In this document: positions 1-7,787 of the stretch, piece by piece
Layout of the letters: every line of letters begins with the position of its first letter
Position numbering within the stretch: the stretch's first letter is position 1
NCBI RefSeq assembly: GCF_007954275.1
Contig: NZ_VOLT01000007.1
Coordinates: 248,001 to 312,000, forward strand
Direction: 5' to 3'
DNA length: 64,000 nt
Origin: Colwellia demingiae
Lineage (GTDB): Bacteria > Pseudomonadota > Gammaproteobacteria > Enterobacterales > Alteromonadaceae
Notes under the pieces: model-generated
Told to the model about the DNA's origin: nothing
Databases searched by the model: none
Seen by the model: only the letters and a program-made list of their open reading frames with translations
Position numbers and translations under genes: made by a program

Positions 1-1
1 A

Positions 2-676
2 CAAGCGCTTTATTATAAAAATAATCAGCAAATCAGTGCTCAAGTACAAGAATATATTGATAAAGCATTAGCCCTGGATATAGATGATCCATCAACCAAT
101 ATTTTATTAGGGATGCATAACTTTATTGGTGAAAATTACCAACAAGCGGTAATTCATTGGCAGCGTGTTATCGATGCAAATAATCAAGGTGTTAATATTA
201 CAGCACTTAAAGAAGCGGTAGCAGAAGCTAATAATCGACTCGGTGTTTCATCAAGTAGCTCAGCAGGTCAGTCAGCAAGTAGTTCAGTAGATACTCCTGC
301 AGATACAGCACAAGCTATTGCAGGACCTCAACTAAAAGTAAGTGTTCGCTTATCTGATGATATTGCTAAGCAATTAGCACAGGGTGAAGACCGCGTAGTA
401 TTTATATATGCGGTTCCTACTAATGGTCAGCGTATGCCACTTGCTGCGGTTAAGATGAAAGCGAGTGATTTACCTACTGTAATTGTGTTGAATAATAGCC
501 AAGCGATGAGCAGTGAAAATAACATAGGTAGTGTAGATAAAGTGCACGTGTATGCCATTGTCTCAATGCAAGGTGGTGTTGGCATTAAATCAGGTGACTA
601 TAAAGCTCAAGCGCTTGGCATCGATGTTAATCGCAGTGAAACACTTGAATTAGTTGTGAATAAACTGGTTGAGTAA
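2..676 (+). CDS. ccmI: Cytochrome c biogenesis protein CcmI, C-terminal part (5' end outside window)
   Basis: The frame is open from base 2, so the gene begins upstream of the window. The visible ~224 residues hold TPR-like helices (ALYYKNNQ, YIDKALALDIDDPSTNILLG, NYQQAVIHWQRVI), then a serine-rich linker, then a C-terminal beta-rich domain starting near GPQLKVSVRLSDDIAKQL. This TPR plus beta-domain layout is that of CcmI/CycH, the membrane-anchored chaperone that presents apocytochrome c to the haem ligation machinery in the periplasm. The usual N-terminal membrane part is not visible. The next gene, hemH, is also a haem gene. I am fairly sure of the family; the symbol is from family resemblance. 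Confidence 0.72.
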   Translation, partial: QALYYKNNQQISAQVQEYIDKALALDIDDPSTNILLGMHNFIGENYQQAVIHWQRVIDANNQGVNITALKEAVAEANNRLGVSSSSSAGQSASSSVDTPADTAQAIAGPQLKVSVRLSDDIAKQLAQGEDRVVFIYAVPTNGQRMPLAAVKMKASDLPTVIVLNNSQAMSSENNIGSVDKVHVYAIVSMQGGVGIKSGDYKAQALGIDVNRSETLELVVNKLVE

Positions 677-984
677 CTAGTGCTAATAATACCTGTTACC
701 ATTAAAATGTTCGAAGTTAGCATCTTCATTGGTAATGGGTTTATAGCAAATGGATTCATCTATTGCCCAACTTAGAGTTCCAGTAATGAGTTTAACAAGT
801 TTATAGCGGCGTTATCTATTTCGAATAGGGCGCTGAATGGATGCAGGAGCATATTATTCCTGAATAACCATTATATTTATCCAATGCCTGCCTCCAAGAC
901 TTTTAATTCTCGCTAAGTGATCGATAAATTAGTCCGGTGAGTATTATATAAAATCAATAACTTAAAATAAGAAGAAAAAGCCAA
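677..984. other. Intergenic gap between ccmI and hemH
   Basis: About 308 bases without a credible reading frame. I see no clear terminator, RNA gene or repeat. The AT-rich last ~60 bases probably carry the hemH promoter, but no convincing -35/-10 pair stands out. Confidence 0.4.
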
Positions 985-2049
985 ATGAAATCTCGCTTTA
1001 GTGCACGTCAACACAATAGTGATAATACCGCTGATGTAAATAAAAGCTCAACAACGGCAGTTTTATTAACTAATTTGGGGTCACCTGATGAGCCTACAAC
1101 AAGTGCAGTACGTCGTTATTTACGAGAGTTTTTATCAGACACGCGTGTGGTCGAAATTCCGCGCTTAATTTGGCTGTTAATTTTACACGGTATTATTTTA
1201 CGCATTAGACCAGCAAAATCTGCCAAGTTATACCAAACTGTTTGGCAAGATGATGGCGCCCCTTTAATATCAATTACGGCGGCGCAGAAAGAAAAAATGG
1301 CAACGAAAATTAAATCGCAATACGGTGACAATGTTATTGTTGATTTTGCCATGCGTTATGGAAACCCATCAATTACGAGTGTATTACAGAAATTTCAGCA
1401 ACAAGGTGTTGATAAAATTGTTGTGTTACCTTTATATCCTCAATATGCAGGTCCAACAACAGCATCCACTTTTGATGCTGTTAGTAAAGAATTACAAAAA
1501 TGGCGCTATATACCATCGATACACTTTTTAAATACGTACCATAATAATTCATTCTATATACAAGCGTTAGCTGAGACAGTCAAAGAACATGTTGCAAGTT
1601 ATGGTAAGCCAGAGCGCTTGGTGTTGTCATATCATGGCATGCCAGAGCAATTTCGTAAGTGGGGTGATCCTTATTATGACTTCTGTCAGGAAACAACTTT
1701 ACTGTTAAAAGGGCTATTACTTGAAAGTGATTTAGGTTTTACTGATGATGAAATTATCATGACCTTTCAATCACGCTTTGGTAAGGCTGAGTGGCTTAAA
1801 CCCTACACAGATGAAACACTTGAGAACCTTCCTAAGCAAGGGATAAAACACGTTGCTATTATGAGTCCTGCATTTAGTGCTGATTGTCTTGAAACACTCG
1901 AAGAATTAATTCACGAAAATAGTGAAGTCTTTTTAGAAGCAGGTGGTGAAACCTACCATTATATTGCTGCGCTAAATGATCGTGATGATCATATTGATGC
2001 GTTATTTGATGTATTAGCGCCAACATTAGGGTCGTCCAACCTTAATTAG
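985..2049 (+). CDS. hemH: Ferrochelatase
   Basis: Inserts ferrous iron into protoporphyrin IX, the last step of protohaem synthesis, at the cytoplasmic face of the membrane. The 354-residue length suits the family. The N-terminal motif TAVLLTNLGSPDEPT, the active-site segment LSYHGMPEQFRKWGDPY with the catalytic histidine, the FQSRFGKAEWLKPYT segment and the FSADCLETLEEL segment with the conserved glutamate are all present. The ~20 residues before TAVLLTNLG are a polar extension; ATG 985 is the only good start before the conserved core. It is a stand-alone gene next to ccmI, which also serves haem protein assembly. Confidence 0.95.
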   Translation: MKSRFSARQHNSDNTADVNKSSTTAVLLTNLGSPDEPTTSAVRRYLREFLSDTRVVEIPRLIWLLILHGIILRIRPAKSAKLYQTVWQDDGAPLISITAAQKEKMATKIKSQYGDNVIVDFAMRYGNPSITSVLQKFQQQGVDKIVVLPLYPQYAGPTTASTFDAVSKELQKWRYIPSIHFLNTYHNNSFYIQALAETVKEHVASYGKPERLVLSYHGMPEQFRKWGDPYYDFCQETTLLLKGLLLESDLGFTDDEIIMTFQSRFGKAEWLKPYTDETLENLPKQGIKHVAIMSPAFSADCLETLEELIHENSEVFLEAGGETYHYIAALNDRDDHIDALFDVLAPTLGSSNLN

Positions 2050-2130
2050 GTGTTTAATAGGTTAACGAGGAACAAGATTAGTCAGCAGCCAATTCAATAA
2101 ACTCACTTGCTAAGCCATATAAAACCAGTA

Positions 2131-2150
2131 TACTGTTTTTATATACAGTT
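2131..2150 (+). promoter_or_regulatory. LexA (SOS) box
   Basis: The sequence tactgtttttatatacagtt fits the gammaproteobacterial LexA consensus (TACTGT, eight bases, ACAGT) with intact CTGT and ACAG arms. It lies 19 bases before the ATG of a 16-codon dinB-like relic (2169-2219), the normal place for an SOS operator of dinB. The intact dinB starts 315 bases further on. Confidence 0.8.
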
Positions 2151-2168
2151 AGTGGTGGTGGGTGCAAT

Positions 2169-2219
2169 ATGGGTAATCAGAAAAAAATAATTCACATTGA
2201 AACGTTATCTGACATTTAA
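2169..2219 (+). pseudogene. Relic of the start of a lost dinB-type polymerase gene
   Basis: A 16-codon frame reads MGNQKKIIHIETLSDI then stop. The first ten residues match the start of DinB proteins (xxxxRKIIHIDMDCFF), and the frame sits just after a LexA box, as a real dinB would. The rest of that gene is missing. The simplest reading is that a deletion or replacement removed the original dinB and left its promoter and first codons. The similarity is short, so chance is not excluded. Confidence 0.5.
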
Positions 2220-2297
2220 TTTCTTGACATCAGTGAGTGACCGAGCGGTAGAGTCTGTAGTTAAGCTGTTTTCTTTGGTATTTAACTAAATCCAACC

Positions 2298-2313
2298 TTG
2301 TCAACCCTGACAA
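2298..2313. promoter_or_regulatory. Short perfect palindrome upstream of dinB
   Basis: TTGTCA and TGACAA form a perfect inverted repeat around ACCC, ~150 bases before the dinB start. No T-run follows, so it is more likely an operator than a terminator. The binding protein is unknown. Confidence 0.3.
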
Positions 2314-2464
2314 ATTTAGCGTCATGCAATAATTCAATTATTACAGAGTGCAAAATAGAGAGAAATCGTACCCAAATTATAAAATCTTGACAAAGTTTTA
2401 ATGTAAAATAGCCTAGATATTAGAGTAAATATAATGGGATTACCTAAAAGAAATTTTAAATAAT

Positions 2465-3523
2465 ATGCAGAAGTTGATCCATATAGACATGGACGCATTC
2501 TTTGTATCTGTTGAAATTAGAGATAGGCCTGAGTTGGCAAATCTCCCTGTTGCTGTGGGGGGAAGCTCTAAACGGCGAGGTGTACTTTCTACTTGTAATT
2601 ATATTGCAAGAGAATTTGGTGTTCGTTCAGCAATGCCAACGAGTGTGGCAATGAGAAAGTGTCCAAATTTGGTGCTAGTACCATCTCGAATGGATGCATA
2701 TAAAGAAGTTAGTATTCATATCTGTGAAATATTTTCGCGTTATACCAGTATTATTGAACCTCTTTCATTAGATGAAGCTTATCTTGATGTTACTGATTGC
2801 AAATTATTTAAAGGTTCAGCCACTTTAATAGCCCAAGATATTAGAGAAACAATCCACAGAGAAACTGGCCTAACCGCTTCTGCTGGAATTTCTTCTCTGA
2901 AGTTTCTTGCCAAAGTTGCTTCAGATTATAATAAACCAAATGGTCAATTTGTTATCACGCCTTCTGAAATTTGTAGCTTCATTGCCGAATTACCTTTAAA
3001 TAAGATTTCAGGTGTAGGTAAGGTTACTTTTGAAAAACTTAAGTCATTAGGATTAGAGTATGGTCGAGATATTCAAGGCGTTGACCAGTCTATTATTAAT
3101 AATAATCTTGGTAAATTTGGACAGGTGCTTTATCAACGGTGTCAAGGTATAGATAAGAGAGGTGTTGAAACAACACGAGTTAGAAAGTCGGTAGGTGTTG
3201 AGAGAACATTTCCTGAAGATATTGATGATTTAGATACTCTTTGTAGTATTTTAACCGATAAACTAATACCTGAATTAAAAAGACGGTCTGAAAAGTATTT
3301 ACATGAGCGAAAAATAAGTAAATTAGGGGTGAAAATTAAATTCAATGATTTCCACCAAACGACTAAAGACTTTACTTATCCTAACTTTGATGAAGGAATA
3401 TTTTTAGATTTGCTAACAGAAGTAGTGAAACGTGGTGACGGTAAAAAGGTTAGACTTTTAGGAGTTCATATTGGTCTTAGTGACATCGAATCTAAAAGTC
3501 AGCAATTTGAACTATCATGGTAG
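2465..3523 (+). CDS. dinB: DNA polymerase IV (Y-family translesion polymerase)
   Basis: Error-prone polymerase that copies past DNA lesions. The 352-residue length is normal. Motifs seen: IHIDMDAFFVSVE (first catalytic aspartate in DMDAFF), the YIAREFGVRSAMP segment, LSLDEAYLDV with the SLDEA catalytic Asp-Glu pair, GISSLKFLAKVASDYNKPNGQ of the palm and thumb, and the helix-hairpin-helix-like ISGVGKVTFEKLKSLG. The C-terminus QQFELSW resembles a beta-clamp binding motif. The catalytic set is complete. The only clear LexA box is 315 bases upstream and belongs to a relic, so SOS control of this copy is uncertain. Start and family are secure. Confidence 0.93.
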   Translation: MQKLIHIDMDAFFVSVEIRDRPELANLPVAVGGSSKRRGVLSTCNYIAREFGVRSAMPTSVAMRKCPNLVLVPSRMDAYKEVSIHICEIFSRYTSIIEPLSLDEAYLDVTDCKLFKGSATLIAQDIRETIHRETGLTASAGISSLKFLAKVASDYNKPNGQFVITPSEICSFIAELPLNKISGVGKVTFEKLKSLGLEYGRDIQGVDQSIINNNLGKFGQVLYQRCQGIDKRGVETTRVRKSVGVERTFPEDIDDLDTLCSILTDKLIPELKRRSEKYLHERKISKLGVKIKFNDFHQTTKDFTYPNFDEGIFLDLLTEVVKRGDGKKVRLLGVHIGLSDIESKSQQFELSW

Positions 3524-3715
3524 AAAATAGAAATTATATCAATATCAAGATTGAACACTCAATATAAGAACTATTTTATACTGATATAAATTCAGCACAT
3601 TTTTACCTTTTGAAACTATGTAGTGGCTAAGTAATTCAGAACACTAATTTATAGTTCCAACCAATCTCTTGCAGAAAGAGTTTCAGCTCATTATTTGTGA
3701 CGTTCCACATAATCA

Positions 3716-4102
3716 TCAAAGGTTTTCTTTCAATAATTGAAGTGGGATCTTAAATAAATACTCTAATTTATTATGAGCCCCGACTTTAATAATAAACCCT
3801 TTTTCCTCTAAGCTTTTGATTGCTCTTGATAGGTTCCCGTTAGTTAATAGAACACCTGTTTTTAATCGAAATAAATCAAAGGATTCGACATAAATAAAAC
3901 TTGTTTCTTTGTCCCAAAAATCCATTAGATTAATTAAAATATTTAAATCTGTTTTACTTGTTTTACTATCTAAAAATTTATTAATAACAGCTTTTAAAGT
4001 GCTTTCTTCGAGATTGATATAAATCAAAGAAGTAGTGTCACAGACTTCTTTATGCATATTTTTTGATTGTGTTTTAATATTTTCAATTTCATTGTTATTC
4101 AT
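3716..4102 (-). CDS. Small winged-helix DNA-binding protein, probable autorepressor
   Basis: 128 residues with no family I can name with certainty. The C-terminal half (residues ~75-120) reads as a winged helix: a helix at DLFRLKTGVLLT, a recognition helix at NGNLSRAIKSLEEKGFI, and a wing at IKVGAHNKLEYLFKIP. The N-terminal half is helical and rich in charged residues. Just upstream of its start are two near-identical 18-base palindromes, which suggests that it binds its own promoter. The style resembles MarR-like regulators or the wHTH part of plasmid replication initiators. Its convergent neighbour is dinB. The function is inferred from fold and operators only. Confidence 0.6.
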   Translation of the reverse strand: MNNNEIENIKTQSKNMHKEVCDTTSLIYINLEESTLKAVINKFLDSKTSKTDLNILINLMDFWDKETSFIYVESFDLFRLKTGVLLTNGNLSRAIKSLEEKGFIIKVGAHNKLEYLFKIPLQLLKENL

Positions 4103-4122
4103 AATAACTCCTCGAAACTTTA

Positions 4123-4140
4123 GTTGTCATATATGATAAC
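4123..4140. promoter_or_regulatory. Palindromic operator 1 for the winged-helix gene
   Basis: GTTGTCATATATGATAAC: inverted GTTRTC and GATAAC arms around ATATAT, with one mismatch. It starts 21 bases before the start codon on the minus strand and is repeated at 4153. Confidence 0.55.
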
Positions 4141-4152
4141 TGAAAGGCTCTT

Positions 4153-4170
4153 GTTATCGTATATGATAAC
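4153..4170. promoter_or_regulatory. Palindromic operator 2 for the winged-helix gene
   Basis: GTTATCGTATATGATAAC: perfect GTTATC and GATAAC arms. Its centre is 30 bases from operator 1, about three helical turns, so two dimers would bind the same DNA face. Confidence 0.55.
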
Positions 4171-4302
4171 TGGTTGGTTGCGGAGATGCTCATGGAAAAT
4201 ATCTATAAGTAGTCCCATCCAATCACATTCACGATGCTAGGCTGGTATATAAATACTAAGGAGCGGTTTAGTTTAGCCATTGTAGGTATGATGAACAACA
4301 AA

Positions 4303-4400
4303 AACTAACCGGTTTACGGCACGTGTGACGATTAAGCCTATCCCGATATGGGGGCACTTAGCTGCATAGGTTTTATGGCAACTTGGTGCGCAAAGTTGAC
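4303..4400 (+). repeat. Degenerate copy of dispersed intergenic repeat
   Basis: Aligns with 32031-32130 over ~100 bases. Shared pieces include GTGACG, CTATC-CG-T-TGGGG, GGGGCAC, GC-ATAG and TTG-TGCG. No coding potential. Confidence 0.5.
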
Positions 4401-4557
4401 GTTAGTTATCGACCATTCTTTAGGTCAACAGTTAGCCATTACCTGACATTAGCATTTTAGTTAAAACGGCAGTTCAGAGATTCTAAAGCTTCTTTTTTCA
4501 CTTAAAATTCACATCCATTCACAACTAAAGCTATGACTAAAACTTTTGTTTGGCGTC

Positions 4558-4659
4558 ACAACTCAAATCCCCGAAGCGGACATTAGAATCATTCAAGTTT
4601 CAATTGAATTTAGAGTATTAAGTCTATGGCGCTATCGCCTCCAAACAGCTATAGAAAGA
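4558..4659 (-). repeat. Degenerate copy of dispersed intergenic repeat, reverse orientation
   Basis: The reverse strand carries TGGAGGCGATAGCGCCATAGACT and then CTAATGTCCGCTTCGGGGAT, the two blocks that define the family here. Confidence 0.45.
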
Positions 4660-4862
4660 CAATAAATTTTATCGTATTTAAAGATTTATATTAAATTTAT
4701 TACCGCCTTTCCATCGCATTCCAAGTAATACCATTCAGATTAAATATGTGTATTTTATTGCGAAGAAAAAATTAGCAGGTGATTTGCAATACTTGCGGAA
4801 AGGTTCTGCAAGTATTTATTTAGATAAGGGGCCAGCATTAACAAACTTAGTATTAATTAGAG

Positions 4863-5660
4863 CTAAACCTCAAAGCCTAACAAACGAGACATTTCTTCAG
4901 CAATAGACTTAATATTTTCATGAACGAGATCTGTGTCTTTAGATTGGGACCCATCGAGAAAGCCTATAAATGGTATTACTAACGCTGCTGCAATTTGACC
5001 AGTATCATCAAAAACAGGATAACCAATATCTTTGACTCCCTGAGCTTGTGCACTAATAATGCTTTCAAATCCTTGTTTTACTACTTTATTAAGAATGCTT
5101 TGAAATGCTTTTTCATTAGGCTTAGGGTGATTGTCAGGTATTCTATTAAGCATAATTTCTCTTTTTTCAAGGTCAGAAAATGCTAATAATAAGTGACCCG
5201 AACAGGTATTCATCAGTGGAGCTTCGGCTCCTAGTCTAACACTAAAAATACGGGTAGAAGGTGAGTCCTGTTGTACAACAACATGCCCTTTTCCTTCATA
5301 ATAAATAACTAAGTGACAAGATTGTTCGATGACATATGACAACCGGCGCATTAGTGGGTTTGCAAAAGAAGTTAATCTTTTTATCGGAGGGAATCGATTT
5401 GATAAACTAAACATCTTCAACGTTAGTCTATATTTATCATTGTCTTTAGACGTTTCAATATATCCTCGTTGCTCTAAAACAGCCAACATTCTAAATAACT
5501 CACCAACGGACTTATCAAGTCTCGAAGTAATCTCAGCAATGTTTAATCCATCGACTTCATTAGATAATAGTTCAAGTAAATCCAAGCCCTTCTCAAGAGC
5601 AGGGGCAGAATAATGTTTTTTCCCTGAGCTAGAATCCTTTTTATTTGTTTTTTCAGTCAT
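4863..5660 (-). CDS. IclR-family transcriptional regulator of the L-fucose locus
   Basis: 265 residues. An N-terminal winged helix (residues ~18-80: KGLDLLELLSNEVDGLNIAEI, then GELFRMLAVLEQRGYIE) precedes an IclR effector domain (SCHLVIYYEGKGHVVVQQ, LGAEAPLMNTCSGHLLLA, IGYPVFDDTGQIAAALVIP). IclR proteins bind small metabolites in the C-terminal domain. The gene lies downstream of, and in the same direction as, the mutarotase-symporter-receptor genes. A motif in front of it (5759-5775) recurs in the divergent promoter region of the fucose genes, so it is the likely local regulator. Ligand and sign of control are unknown. Confidence 0.85.
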   Translation of the reverse strand: MTEKTNKKDSSSGKKHYSAPALEKGLDLLELLSNEVDGLNIAEITSRLDKSVGELFRMLAVLEQRGYIETSKDNDKYRLTLKMFSLSNRFPPIKRLTSFANPLMRRLSYVIEQSCHLVIYYEGKGHVVVQQDSPSTRIFSVRLGAEAPLMNTCSGHLLLAFSDLEKREIMLNRIPDNHPKPNEKAFQSILNKVVKQGFESIISAQAQGVKDIGYPVFDDTGQIAAALVIPFIGFLDGSQSKDTDLVHENIKSIAEEMSRLLGFEV

Positions 5661-5758
5661 TTGAGTCGTGCCTTACCAGCAATTGAATGTGAGGAATTCA
5701 CAGTGTTTAAAGTGAGTTAATAAAAAGTATACCTTAAATGATTTATTAGAAAAATAAA

Positions 5759-5775
5759 TTTTATATATGAAATCA
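5759..5775 (+). promoter_or_regulatory. Candidate IclR-family operator in front of the regulator gene
   Basis: TTTTATATATGAAATCA lies ~100 bases upstream of the IclR gene. Close relatives occur at 10625-10638, 10661-10675 and 10855-10868, between the two divergent fucose transcription units. It could be an AT-rich coincidence. Confidence 0.4.
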
Positions 5776-5804
5776 CTATTATACTAAAAATGGAAGGTTC
5801 ATGT

Positions 5805-5833
5805 CGTTGTGGTAACTAACTTTGGCCACAACG
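5805..5833 (-). terminator. Inverted repeat after the mutarotase gene
   Basis: CGTTGTGG and CCACAACG form an 8-base stem with a 13-base loop just past the mutarotase stop. On the minus strand no T-run follows at once, so it may be a weak terminator or a transcript-stabilising hairpin ahead of the IclR gene. Confidence 0.4.
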
Positions 5834-5858
5834 TTGTAAGTGAGCAGAGAGATATGCT

Positions 5859-6200
5859 CTATTGTTCATGCAAAGAAAAAATTTTATCCATTAGTTTCCA
5901 TTTCTTATTATTTTCTCGCCCATCTGCTACTTTTTGAAACTTCTCCATTAATAACTCCCACTCTTGTACCTTTTCATTATTCAAATCACTCTTCGCTTTA
6001 ATGTCAAAATTAAAAGACTTATCAACATCTAATATCATAACTAAATGGGTGTTCAATCGATAGATTGACATATCTTTAATACCTGAAGCCCTAATACTTT
6101 TTATCACCTCAGGCCATACTCGTCCTGCTTGATGGTATGCCTCATATAATTTAATTAATTCGGGATCATTTTTTAATGCTAGTGTTAGGCAGTATTGCAT
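5859..6200 (-). CDS. L-fucose/L-rhamnose mutarotase family protein (DUF718)
   Basis: 113 residues, the usual length of the RhaM/YiiL fold, which interconverts sugar anomers. Family marks: the CLTLALKNDPELIKLYEAYHQ start, the VWPEVIKSIRASGI segment, and the IYRLNTHLVMILDVD strand. It begins one base after the symporter stop, so the two genes are translationally linked. Because the neighbours are a FucP-type symporter and a full non-phosphorylating fucose pathway, L-fucose is the likely substrate; the same family is used this way in Campylobacter and Xanthomonas fucose clusters. A separate rhamnose-type member lies at 50471-50818. Confidence 0.82.
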   Translation of the reverse strand: MQYCLTLALKNDPELIKLYEAYHQAGRVWPEVIKSIRASGIKDMSIYRLNTHLVMILDVDKSFNFDIKAKSDLNNEKVQEWELLMEKFQKVADGRENNKKWKLMDKIFSLHEQ

Positions 6201-6201
6201 T

Positions 6202-7623
6202 TTACTGACACTTATTTATTAAAGGCTGATGAATAGAGTTAACCCGATAACCGAACACGGCAATGACTACAAAACATATTAAAGGCATCATAAATGATGT
6301 TTGAACTGAAGGTATTGATACAATGATTGGAGATGAGTCAATCAAATAAGCTTGTAGTGGTGGCATTAAAGCACCACCGACAATGGCCATAACCAGTCCC
6401 GCAGATGCTAAACTTGCATCATCTCCCATATCCTGTAAAGCAATACCATATATCGTTGGAAACATAAGAGACATGCAAGCAGAGACACCAATCAAACTAT
6501 ATAGACCAATCATGCCATCAAGAAAAATCGCACCAAAAGTGAATGTTATTGCCCCACAGGCCAGTAACATTAACATTTTTCCGGGTCTTATATAACTTAA
6601 AATAAAGGTACAAATAAAGCGGTTTAATAAAAATATTGCCATGGCAATAATATTATAATTTTGTGCTTGTGCTGCCGTTAGACCTACGACAGTCATGCCA
6701 TAATGAATAATAAAGGTCCAACACATAATTTGTGCACCAACATAAAACGCCTGTGCGACAACACCTTCAAGATACTGTTTATTTTGAAACAATCGTTTGA
6801 ATGTTTCTTTTAGTTCTTTTTTAGTTAGCGGGTGGTCGTGTGACATAGTGTTTGGTAATTTTGAAAATAAAAATAATACAAACAATAAGGTAACAACAAT
6901 TGCAATGGCGACATACGGACCTCTTACAGTGATCAAATCTGCGGCTTGCATTGCTTGATGTTCTACGGGATTAGTAGCAGAAAAGTGCTGTAAGGCTGCC
7001 GTTAACTTTCCATCAACAACAGTAGGTAACATTTCAGCATATTCAGGATGAGCCGATCTTTCGGCAGCTCGAAACTCTTCAACTTGAAGTTTGTTTAGTA
7101 TATAGGTAGAAGCGACAAACATTCCTGTTAACGAGCCTATAGGGTTAAAAGCTTGTGCTAAGTTTAACCTTTGTGTCGCGGTTTCCTTATGCCCCATTGA
7201 TAAGATATAAGGATTAGCTGTAGTTTCAAGTAATGCTAATCCACAAGTAATAATACAAAGTGCAGCTAAGAAAAAATTAAATTCCATGGTAATGCTTGCA
7301 GGTATAAATAAAATTGCGCCAATGGCATAAAGTATTAAACCTAATAAAATACCTGCTTTGTAAGAAAAATTTCTGATAAAAATAGCGGCTGGAATTGCCA
7401 TGATGCCGTAACCCAGATAAAAGGCAAACTGAACCATACTACTTTGAGTATTAGAAATTAGAAAAATGTCTTTAAAAGCTTTTACTAAGGGGTTAGTAAC
7501 ATCGTTTGCAAAGCCCCATAATGGAAATAAAATAGCAACCATGATAAAAGGGATTATCATATTTTTTGATAAAATTGGAATGGACTTTTCTAGTGAGGCA
7601 CCTAAGTATATTTTCTCAGACAT
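6202..7623 (-). CDS. fucP: L-fucose:H+ symporter, FucP-type MFS permease
   Basis: Inner-membrane uptake of free L-fucose with protons. 473 residues with about twelve hydrophobic segments. The FucP subfamily shows in FIMVAILFPLWGFANDVTNPL (first helix; the Asp/Asn of GFANDVTNPL are typical), SSMVQFAFYLGYGIMAIPAA and LALLETTANPYILSMG. The inter-domain loop around residues 165-225 is longer than in E. coli. Position between a mutarotase and a TonB receptor, facing fucose catabolic genes, supports fucose. Glucose/galactose carriers of the same subfamily are the main alternative. Confidence 0.85.
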   Translation of the reverse strand: MSEKIYLGASLEKSIPILSKNMIIPFIMVAILFPLWGFANDVTNPLVKAFKDIFLISNTQSSMVQFAFYLGYGIMAIPAAIFIRNFSYKAGILLGLILYAIGAILFIPASITMEFNFFLAALCIITCGLALLETTANPYILSMGHKETATQRLNLAQAFNPIGSLTGMFVASTYILNKLQVEEFRAAERSAHPEYAEMLPTVVDGKLTAALQHFSATNPVEHQAMQAADLITVRGPYVAIAIVVTLLFVLFLFSKLPNTMSHDHPLTKKELKETFKRLFQNKQYLEGVVAQAFYVGAQIMCWTFIIHYGMTVVGLTAAQAQNYNIIAMAIFLLNRFICTFILSYIRPGKMLMLLACGAITFTFGAIFLDGMIGLYSLIGVSACMSLMFPTIYGIALQDMGDDASLASAGLVMAIVGGALMPPLQAYLIDSSPIIVSIPSVQTSFMMPLICFVVIAVFGYRVNSIHQPLINKCQ

Positions 7624-7730
7624 AAATAACCTTGCTTATTTTTAGTAATTTTAAGGGGTAATATCAAATCAAGAAGCTTATATGTACTTAACAGAGAGTT
7701 AATATTTACCTGTTTGTTTAGTTCTCAATA

Positions 7731-7771
7731 TAAAAATAAGTACCGCATTAAATATCAAATACGGTACTTAT
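7731..7771 (-). terminator. Rho-independent terminator after the TonB receptor
   Basis: A 10-base stem (ataagtaccg with cggtacttat) with a ~16-base loop and a T-run on the minus strand, just past the receptor stop codon. It separates the receptor from the fucP-mutarotase pair and would lower downstream expression. Confidence 0.7.
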
Positions 7772-7787
7772 CTAATTTAATGACAGA

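Larger units (their letters stand above)
4171..4862. other. Gene-free stretch with degraded repeats
   Basis: No credible gene. It contains two degraded copies of the dispersed repeat family described separately (4303-4400 plus, 4558-4659 minus). No RNA gene seen. Confidence 0.5.

Noticed and set aside
2240..2270. Stretch GACCGAGCGGTAGAG resembling part of a tRNA D-arm
   Set aside because: No matching anticodon or acceptor stems around it; too short to support a tRNA or tRNA relic.
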